Source: a virus. From it: a stretch of 45,398 nucleotides of DNA. The DNA is taken from the IMG/VR virus record IMGVR_UViG_3300032323_002752, positions 1 through 45,398 of that record; one strand, given 5' to 3'. Below are positions 17,533-23,989 of this stretch, piece after piece. Both the position numbers and the translations under genes were made by a program. The first letter of the stretch is position 1. Each line of letters opens with the position of its first letter. The notes beneath the pieces were generated by a model. It made no database searches, was not told the DNA's origin, and worked only from the letters and a program-made list of their open reading frames with translations.

Positions 17533-18088
17533 TCTATGGCCTACCACAATGATGGTACATGAGGTTGAAGATGAAGAATTGATGTCGGAATCTTTGGCTT
17601 TTTTAATTACCAACCGAAAAGAACTCGTCAATAAAGAGAATAAGAAAAGTTGTATACTAGAAAACGAACCTCTGAAACAGTTAAAGGAAAAAGTATTCTT
17701 ACCGGCGTTTGATAAATACCTACAAGAAACCTGTAATAGAAAACTTGATGATTGGAGTTACAACCTCAATGGATGGTTGGCATCATACGGTGAAGGTCAA
17801 AGTTTGAATTATCATAATCATAGAGGTTCACAACTAAGTTCGGTGTTATACATGATGGCCGATTCTGAAGATGATGGTGGCGACATTATGTTCACTGACC
17901 CTAGACAGAACGCAAATCGTGGATATGATTTACATTTTAGTAGTTGGTTTGAATCGTTTAGACTGAAACCTAAGTGTGGCCAGTTAGTTGTTTTTCCTAG
18001 TTTTCTATATCATTACGTGGAAACTTACAGAAGTAATATAAGAATGGCTTTGCCTGTAGATTGTTTCCTACAAAACAAACATAAATAA
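17519..18088 (+). CDS. 2OG-Fe(II) oxygenase, TIGR02466-like
   Basis: A 189-residue protein with the block order of the small phage/bacterial 2OG-Fe(II) oxygenases of the TIGR02466 type. YHNHRGSQLSSVLYM (His99, His101) is followed by a GG-D-I-M-F-T-D-P-R segment, then GQLVVFPSFLYHYVETY with His165, then an arginine (Arg175) for 2-oxoglutarate. The N-terminus (MKTFNLWPTTMMVHEVED) also fits this family. It belongs to a different subfamily from the paired oxygenases at 12422 and 14053. This family is widespread in marine T4-like phages, where its substrate is unknown. It closes the modification cassette directly before a fibre gene. Confidence 0.87.
   Translation: MKTFNLWPTTMMVHEVEDEELMSESLAFLITNRKELVNKENKKSCILENEPLKQLKEKVFLPAFDKYLQETCNRKLDDWSYNLNGWLASYGEGQSLNYHNHRGSQLSSVLYMMADSEDDGGDIMFTDPRQNANRGYDLHFSSWFESFRLKPKCGQLVVFPSFLYHYVETYRSNIRMALPVDCFLQNKHK
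18080..18087 (+). promoter_or_regulatory. Candidate T4-type late promoter before fibre 18093
   Basis: CATAAATA matches the T4-like late promoter consensus (TATAAATA) at seven of eight bases. It lies only five bases before the ATG and coincides with the stop region of the upstream oxygenase, so transcription from it would give an almost leaderless message. Chance occurrence in AT-rich DNA is possible. Confidence 0.3.
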
Positions 18089-18092
18089 GTAA

Positions 18093-19181
18093 ATGTCCTC
18101 ATTATTAGATAGATTAAATTCAGGAACAACAGCTGATGTCATATTGGTTTATGATACGGTTGATGCTGCGTTTATAAAAGCCAACTCTGCTTTTAGTAGT
18201 CAAAATACTACAGGTGTTTATGCCAATTCGGCCTATATTCATGCCAACGCTTCATATAGTTTAGCGAATACTGTTGCTGCCAACAATACACCTACAATCG
18301 CTTTCTTAACGGCCAACGCTGCCTTTATTCAAGCAAACGTAGCAACTGCATTGGCTCAAGAAGCTTTTAATTCTGCCAATAATGTCGCACCACAAATTCA
18401 ACCAGCATTTGACCAAGCTAATATTGCATTACAATATGCCAATTCTGCTGGTCAATATGCAAATGCAGCTTATAATCAAGCCAATACTGCAACAACCAAT
18501 GCCGCTACTGCCGACCAAAGAGCAGTAACTTCTGGTTCATATGCCAATAGTGCTTTTTCTGCAGCCAATACGGCTTTAGCTGGTGTTGCTGGTTCTTATG
18601 CCAACAGTGCTTTTGGTCAAGCAAACACCGGAGTTGTTTTTGCAACTTCGGCTGGAGTTTATGCAAATGCAGCTTATAATCAAGCCAATACTGCAACAAC
18701 CAATGCCGCTACTGCCGACCAAAGAGCAGTAACTAGTGGTGTTTACGCTAACGCTGCCTTTGCATCGGCAAATACTAAATTTAATTCATCCGGTGGAACG
18801 ATTTCTGGTGCAGTTACAATATCAAGCGGTGGACTAGCTGTGACCGGTGCAATTACCGCAACTGGTGATATCACAGCATTTTTCTCAGATGACCGATTAA
18901 AGACTAAATTAGGTAACATAGAAAATGCTCTGGATAAATTGATGACTTTGAGTGGTTTTTATTATGAACCCAATCAGACTGCCATAGACCTTGGATATGA
19001 ACTGAAACGTGAGATTGGAGTTTCTGCACAAGAGGTACAAAAAGTTGTTCCGGAAATTGTCGTTAAAGCACCAATAAGTGACGAATATTTAACGGTTAAG
19101 TATGATAAATTGATTCCTCTAATCATAGAATCTATCAAAGAACTGAAGTGTGAAATTGATAGTTTAAAAATGCCTAAATAG
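18093..19181 (+). CDS. Tail fibre with S74 chaperone domain
   Basis: A 362-residue fibre protein. Residues 1-250 consist largely of ANSAY/ADQRAVTSG-type repeats, two copies of which (about 18466-18530 and 18661-18735) are almost identical at DNA level. The last 98 residues form a Peptidase_S74 (endosialidase-type) intramolecular chaperone, starting SDDRLK. Ser265 and Lys270 match the autocleavage Ser-x4-Lys pair known in this family, so the domain is expected to fold the trimer and then be cut off. A short terminal helix (IIESIKELKCEIDSLK) is typical. It follows the oxygenase gene by 4 nt. Confidence 0.88.
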   Translation: MSSLLDRLNSGTTADVILVYDTVDAAFIKANSAFSSQNTTGVYANSAYIHANASYSLANTVAANNTPTIAFLTANAAFIQANVATALAQEAFNSANNVAPQIQPAFDQANIALQYANSAGQYANAAYNQANTATTNAATADQRAVTSGSYANSAFSAANTALAGVAGSYANSAFGQANTGVVFATSAGVYANAAYNQANTATTNAATADQRAVTSGVYANAAFASANTKFNSSGGTISGAVTISSGGLAVTGAITATGDITAFFSDDRLKTKLGNIENALDKLMTLSGFYYEPNQTAIDLGYELKREIGVSAQEVQKVVPEIVVKAPISDEYLTVKYDKLIPLIIESIKELKCEIDSLKMPK

Positions 19182-19186
19182 AACAT

Positions 19187-19204
19187 AAAAAGGAGTTATT
19201 TTTG
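19187..19204 (+). promoter_or_regulatory. Strong RBS and TTG start
   Basis: AAAAGGAG at 19187-19194 is followed seven bases later by TTG at 19202. There is no in-frame ATG near, and the encoded AAFTEITIEQGATF is a natural N-terminus, so this TTG start is well supported. Confidence 0.65.
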
Positions 19205-19534
19205 GCAGCTTTTACAGAAATTACCATTGAACAGGGTGCAACATTTTCCACGACAGTTAATGTGGAAGATGCATATTACAATCCAGTAGATTTGACTGGA
19301 TACTCAGCATCCTCACAAATGAGAAAATCTTATTATTCCAGTAGTGCTAGCACAATAAATGCAGCTGTTACTGGAACCGCTAACGGTGAGATTACACTTT
19401 CCATGACCGCAGCTAACACTGCAAATTTAACACCTGGAAGATATGTGTATGATTTAATTATTAATAATGGAGCCAATACAGTAACCCGTGTTGTGGAAGG
19501 AATAGCAACAGTTTTACCATCAGTAACGAGGTAA
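19202..19534 (+). CDS. Ig-like small virion protein (BppU-N-like)
   Basis: A 110-residue protein with the strand pattern of a small immunoglobulin-like beta sandwich. IEQGATFSTTVNVED, DLTGYSASSQMRKSY, ITLSMTAANTANLTPGRYVYDLII and a final VTRVVEGIATVLP resemble the N-terminal domain of baseplate upper proteins and the small Ig-like proteins found beside fibres in marine T4-like phages. It is probably part of the baseplate or a fibre adaptor. It starts at a TTG with a strong ribosome site and ends four bases before the next gene. Fold assignment is by eye; function is inferred. Confidence 0.72.
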   Translation: MAAFTEITIEQGATFSTTVNVEDAYYNPVDLTGYSASSQMRKSYYSSSASTINAAVTGTANGEITLSMTAANTANLTPGRYVYDLIINNGANTVTRVVEGIATVLPSVTR

Positions 19535-19537
19535 CAA

Positions 19538-19768
19538 ATGGCAACAATAGGAAGAGTTGTAGTTAGACCCATAACGAAAACTACAATATCAGCACCAGAT
19601 TTTACACCAAAATTAAATGTTGCAATAACTGATATAAAGAATGTTAATGTTGCTGTCCGACAAGACGGTGATACTTTGATTTATAATGCGACAACAGGAA
19701 ATTACGAATCTTCACCGATTCAAAACGCACAAATAGATGTCAAAAATATTAACGGAGGCCGATTCTAA
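19538..19768 (+). CDS. Small fibre-associated protein ending in GGRF
   Basis: A 76-residue protein starting MATIGRVVVRPITKTTISAP and ending NINGGRF. Its stop overlaps the next fibre start by one base (TAATG). It has a beta-rich, Val/Asn/Thr-rich make-up and contains DTLIYNATTGNYES, similar to short linker modules that attach to fibres. Its last four residues follow the pattern Gly-Gly-x-Phe shared with the ends of the proteins finishing at 21228 and 21765, which may be a common attachment tag. Probably a small structural adaptor; no catalytic feature. Confidence 0.65.
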   Translation: MATIGRVVVRPITKTTISAPDFTPKLNVAITDIKNVNVAVRQDGDTLIYNATTGNYESSPIQNAQIDVKNINGGRF

Positions 19769-21228
19769 TGGCAAATACAGTAATTCAACTTAAATATTCA
19801 AATGTAACCGGAACACCTCCATCATTGAACTTGGCGGAACCGGCTTACTCAAACGTATCAAATAAATTATGGATTGACGATGGCACTGGCGTAGTTGCCA
19901 TTGGTGGTAAATATTATACACAATTAATTGATGCGGCTACTTCATCCGCAACACAAAATACAATTGTTCGCAGAGATACTTCAGGTAACTTTGCTGCCAA
20001 TACAATCACAGTAAATACAATCAATGCGAACACTTCAGTAGTTCAAAATGGTTATAACTTATATGACTTTGCAAATGCCGCTTTCACACAGGCGAATACG
20101 GCTATTATTGCTGGTGGTGAAATTGCTGGTGGTTATGCAAACTCTGCTTTCTTAAAAGCCAATGCAGCTTACGAAAGTCAGAATACAACTGGTGTATATG
20201 CTAACAGTGCTTTTGCTCATTCCAATTTAACACTTCAGTATGCTGAATCTGGTTATGCTCATGCCAATGCAGCTTATAGCCACGCTAATACAAAATATAG
20301 TTCATCAGGCGGTACAATTTCTGGTGATGTTGCAATTACAGGTAACTTAATCGTTCAAGGTAATACAACAACATATGAAGTTGATACTTATACAGTAAAT
20401 GACCCAATCGTATTATTTGCAAATAATAATACTTCAAATGTTCTTGATATTGGTTTTGCAGCACATTACGTAGAAAACTCCATTACTAAACATACTGGTT
20501 TGGTTAAAGATGTTTCAGAGAATAAGTATTTCTTGTTTGATAACTATGAACCACATATTCAAGAAGAACATACTCTTAATATTGCCAACCCAACTTTGGC
20601 AGTTGCAAATCTTGTAGCAAATCTTATCACCGACACTATTGTTATTCGTGGATATGACCCACTCAATCATGCAAACAATGCTTATGCGGCCGCAAACGTT
20701 GCCGACCAAAGAGCAGTAACAAGTGGTTCATATGCTAACAGTGCTTATATTCAAGCGAATTCTGCATATGTAAGTCAAAACACAACTGGTGTATATGCTA
20801 ATAGTGCTTTTGCTGCAGCTAACGTTGCTGACCAAAGAGCAGTAACAAGTGGTGCATATGCTAATAGTGCCTACACACACGCAAATGCAGCTTTTGGTGT
20901 TGCCAATACTGATGTTACTAACGTTTCAACTACAGCTGGAAGTTATGGTTCTGCTTCAGTAGTTCCTTCTTTCCGTGTTGAGGCAAATGGTCGTATTTCT
21001 TCAATCTCAACAAATAGTATTTCCATTGATGCAGCTGCAATCACATCTGGTACATTGGGTGTTATAAGAGGTGGTACTGGAAATACATCATTTACTTCCA
21101 ATCATGTTATACTTGGTAACGGAACTGGTGCTCTTACTACAACAGGTTCATCAACAGAAGGTCACTTATTGACAATCAGTTCAACTGGTGTTCCTACATT
21201 TCAACACTTAAGTGGTGGAACATTCTAA
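19768..21228 (+). CDS. Tail fibre-like protein ending in GGTF
   Basis: A 486-residue fibre. The N-terminus MANTVIQLKYSNVTGTPPSL is nearly the same as that of the fibre at 21774, so both probably dock on the same virion site. ANSAY-type repeats cover about residues 105-180 and 290-385. Between them is a globular piece (TVNDPIVLFANNNTSNVLD to HTLNIANPTLAVANLV) seen in several phage fibres. The C-terminal 100 residues are a beta-rich GTGALTTTGSST-type end with no S74 domain, finishing HLSGGTF. The receptor target is unknown. Confidence 0.84.
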   Translation: MANTVIQLKYSNVTGTPPSLNLAEPAYSNVSNKLWIDDGTGVVAIGGKYYTQLIDAATSSATQNTIVRRDTSGNFAANTITVNTINANTSVVQNGYNLYDFANAAFTQANTAIIAGGEIAGGYANSAFLKANAAYESQNTTGVYANSAFAHSNLTLQYAESGYAHANAAYSHANTKYSSSGGTISGDVAITGNLIVQGNTTTYEVDTYTVNDPIVLFANNNTSNVLDIGFAAHYVENSITKHTGLVKDVSENKYFLFDNYEPHIQEEHTLNIANPTLAVANLVANLITDTIVIRGYDPLNHANNAYAAANVADQRAVTSGSYANSAYIQANSAYVSQNTTGVYANSAFAAANVADQRAVTSGAYANSAYTHANAAFGVANTDVTNVSTTAGSYGSASVVPSFRVEANGRISSISTNSISIDAAAITSGTLGVIRGGTGNTSFTSNHVILGNGTGALTTTGSSTEGHLLTISSTGVPTFQHLSGGTF

Positions 21229-21252
21229 TATTATATTGAAAGGATTTTTGTA

Positions 21253-21765
21253 ATGGATGTGAATTTGCAAAATGTTTATGCTGAAGTTTTGCTTGATAAC
21301 TTTGTTGCGGTTATCAAGCAAAATATAATGTTTCAGGCACAACTTGAAGTATTAACAAAAAATGCTTCGGATAGTGAAAAATTAAAATCTGAAATTTATG
21401 AATTAAAACGAGCCAATAATGATTTACAACAAAAAGTAAATAATTTATCTGGTATGAAATTAGATAATGATTCGTTTAATAATTTAAAGCAAGAAAAAGA
21501 TAGACTACAATCTGCTGTTAACGATTATATGAGGCAGATTAAAAAATTAAATGAAGATTTATTAAAAGCTAAATCTGAATCATCTGATGCATTGGTAAAA
21601 AATGCATCACAGGTTGAAGAGCTTAATAAATACATTCAAAAATTAGAAATGGTTGTTCCAGCTAATAAGTTGAAAAAAGTTAAGACTGGTGACATTTCCG
21701 ATTTTGTAAAAATAGAAGAACCTATCGTTGATGATGAAACTGTCAAAAACGGTGGAACATTTTAA
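21253..21765 (+). CDS. Coiled-coil protein ending in GGTF
   Basis: A 170-residue protein. Residues 1-35 look like a helical head (LQNVYAEVLLDNFVAVIKQN). Residues 40-135 have heptad-spaced Leu, Ile and Val in a Lys/Glu/Asn-rich background, predicting a long coiled coil. The tail is acidic and ends KNGGTF. A ribosome site, GAAAGGAT, lies ahead of the ATG. It sits between two fibres with the same N-terminus and shares the Gly-Gly-Thr-Phe ending with the upstream one, so a role as fibre scaffold, connector or assembly chaperone is likely but inferred. Confidence 0.72.
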   Translation: MDVNLQNVYAEVLLDNFVAVIKQNIMFQAQLEVLTKNASDSEKLKSEIYELKRANNDLQQKVNNLSGMKLDNDSFNNLKQEKDRLQSAVNDYMRQIKKLNEDLLKAKSESSDALVKNASQVEELNKYIQKLEMVVPANKLKKVKTGDISDFVKIEEPIVDDETVKNGGTF

Positions 21766-21773
21766 GAGATTAG

Positions 21774-23957
21774 ATGGCAAATACAGTAATTCAAATTAGA
21801 AGTTCTGGTGTTGTAGGTAATGTACCTTCAGCTTTGTTTCCGGGTGAATTGGCCATTAACTATGAAGATGGCAAGTTATACTATGGTAATTCAGCTAATC
21901 AAACAGTTCTTTTTGATGCGATTACTGAACCTGCTGGTTTAAATGGTGAATTGCAATTCAATGATTCAGGCAGTTTTGGTTCTGATGCCACACTATCTTT
22001 TAATAAAACTACAGGTTATTTCAAAGCGCCTATTATTGAATCAACCAATAATGGCAACGGAACAAACTTCAAAATTGGTGACGATGTTTGGATTGGCGAT
22101 GTTAATATTGCTAATACTCTACGCATTACAGGTCAACAAAATGTCAATAACGCATACATTATATTTGGTGCATCTGATACTTCAAAATTAGGCCGAGCAG
22201 GAAGCGGCCCATTAACATATAGTGGCGGTTTTACTGCTACAGGTGTGGTATCTGGAAACGAATTAACTTCCACAAATTCTTCTGGTAATGAGGGCGGTCA
22301 AGTTAACCTTGCAATACCAGCATCTGGTACCAGTTTAGTTGGTGGAGTAACAATTGATGTTTATCAAAATCAATTAAGATTCTTTCAAGGTGATTCTGCC
22401 AAAGGTGCATATATTGATTTAACTGCGGCAGCTTCTGGTGTAGGTACAAATCTTTTAAATCCAGCAGCTGCTTCATATGCCAATTCAGCATACCTTCATG
22501 CCAATTCAGCTTTCGCTTACGCTAATGCATTATCTGGTGGTACTGCAACCGATGGTGTTGCTAGAAGTATTGCTAATAGTGCTTATGTTCAAGCCAATGC
22601 TTCATTTCAAAATTCAAATTCCGCATTATCTTCTGCGACATCTGCTGGTTCATATGCCAATTCAGCATACATTCAAGCCAATACCGCAACAACTAATGCG
22701 GCCACGGCTGACCAACGAGCAGTAACTAGTGGTATATTTGCCAATTCAGCATACATTCAAGCCAATACCGCAACAACTAATGCGGCCACGGCTGACCAAC
22801 GAGCAGTAACATCTGGTTCTTATGCTAATAGTGCTTTTATTGCAGCTAATAATGCAATAACATACACTGATAATGCAATTGCAAATCTTGTAAATTCAGC
22901 TCCAACAACATTAGATACTTTAAATGAATTGGCAACTGCACTAGGTGACGACCCTAATTTTGCAACAACTATTTCAACCATGGTTGGTGTTTCTGGTTCA
23001 TATGCCAATAGTGCTTATGGGCAAGCGAATACCGCAACCACAAATGCAGCTACTGCTGACCAACGTGCAGTAACATCTGGTGTATATGCCAACTCAGCAT
23101 ATGACCAGGCTAATACTGCCGACCAAAAAGCGGTAACTTCTGGTGATTATGCTAACAGTGCATATTCTCTAGCAAATACTACCACACTGTTAGCACAAGC
23201 TGCTTTTGATAAAGCAAACACAGGTACGAGTTTATCAACTGACGATTTTGCTAGAAATCAAGCCAATACTGCGTATGTTCAGGCCAATACCGCAACTGTT
23301 TTGGCACAAGCAGCTTTTGATGTGGCTAATACTGGTGGTGCTTCACCAATTAATATAACCAATGATGTTTCAACAGATGCTGAATATTATATTACATTTG
23401 TGGATTCTACAAGTGGTATTGTAACATCATTAAAGACATCAAATGCTCCAATTGGAATTACAAAATTAACTTACAATCCTTATTCAGGATCTTTAGGTGT
23501 TAGAGCAATTGATGTAACACAGAATGTTTCAATTTCTTCAAGTTCTCTAGAAGATACTTCAGGAAGTCAATTTTTAGTTGATAGTTTTGATGTAACAACT
23601 TATCGTGGAGCTTTCTATCAAGTTCAAATTGAAAGTCCTGGGCAATATCAAGTTTTGAATTTGAATATTGTTCATGATGGTGGAACACCAACGGTATTAA
23701 CATTCGGTAACACATATACATCTTCCTCATTAGGATCATTTACTGCCAATATTGTTGGTGGTGTATTACAAGTTTTATTTACACCAAATGTTGGTCAAGT
23801 AATTGTTTCTTTTGTTAGAAATATTATCAAGAAGATAAGGGAATTAATTCCAGCTGGAGACCTAGGTTATGTTGCCGACACGGTTTCTGTTTCTTTTGAT
23901 GCTGGATATGTTGAAGATAGTTCCTCATCATCCTTTGATTATGGTGGATTAAATTAA
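21774..23957 (+). CDS. Tail fibre with 28-residue repeats
   Basis: A 727-residue fibre. Its docking end, MANTVIQIRSSGVVGNVPSA, is followed by a region seen in many phage fibres (FPGELAINYEDGKLYYGNSA). A beta-rich shaft follows to about residue 230, then many ANSAY repeats, including an exact 71-nt tandem DNA repeat. The C-terminal 180 residues hold a globular domain with YRGAFYQVQIESPGQYQVLN and a LNIVHDGGT strand, a type often found at the tips of marine phage fibres. The end is Ser/Asp-rich and finishes DYGGLN. There is no S74 processing site. It probably binds a host surface structure; the receptor is unknown. Confidence 0.86.
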   Translation: MANTVIQIRSSGVVGNVPSALFPGELAINYEDGKLYYGNSANQTVLFDAITEPAGLNGELQFNDSGSFGSDATLSFNKTTGYFKAPIIESTNNGNGTNFKIGDDVWIGDVNIANTLRITGQQNVNNAYIIFGASDTSKLGRAGSGPLTYSGGFTATGVVSGNELTSTNSSGNEGGQVNLAIPASGTSLVGGVTIDVYQNQLRFFQGDSAKGAYIDLTAAASGVGTNLLNPAAASYANSAYLHANSAFAYANALSGGTATDGVARSIANSAYVQANASFQNSNSALSSATSAGSYANSAYIQANTATTNAATADQRAVTSGIFANSAYIQANTATTNAATADQRAVTSGSYANSAFIAANNAITYTDNAIANLVNSAPTTLDTLNELATALGDDPNFATTISTMVGVSGSYANSAYGQANTATTNAATADQRAVTSGVYANSAYDQANTADQKAVTSGDYANSAYSLANTTTLLAQAAFDKANTGTSLSTDDFARNQANTAYVQANTATVLAQAAFDVANTGGASPINITNDVSTDAEYYITFVDSTSGIVTSLKTSNAPIGITKLTYNPYSGSLGVRAIDVTQNVSISSSSLEDTSGSQFLVDSFDVTTYRGAFYQVQIESPGQYQVLNLNIVHDGGTPTVLTFGNTYTSSSLGSFTANIVGGVLQVLFTPNVGQVIVSFVRNIIKKIRELIPAGDLGYVADTVSVSFDAGYVEDSSSSSFDYGGLN
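22656..22810 (+). repeat. Exact 71-nt direct repeat, period 84 nt
   Basis: Bases 22656-22726 and 22740-22810 are identical by eye, separated by 84 nt. Each encodes one 28-residue ANSAYIQANTATTNAATADQ-type unit. Exact identity with synonymous sites unchanged points to recent duplication or gene conversion of the unit rather than only protein-level selection. Confidence 0.85.
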
Positions 23958-23963
23958 TAAATA
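23956..23963 (+). promoter_or_regulatory. Candidate T4-type late promoter before fibre 23990
   Basis: AATAAATA, a seven-of-eight match to the TATAAATA late consensus, overlaps the stop of the preceding fibre and lies 26 bases before the ATG at 23990. That distance suits a short leader. The 32-nt gap here is one of the longer gaps of the fibre region. AT-rich background makes chance matches common. Confidence 0.4.
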
Positions 23964-23989
23964 TAGAATAAATTTATTGGAATAAAAAG

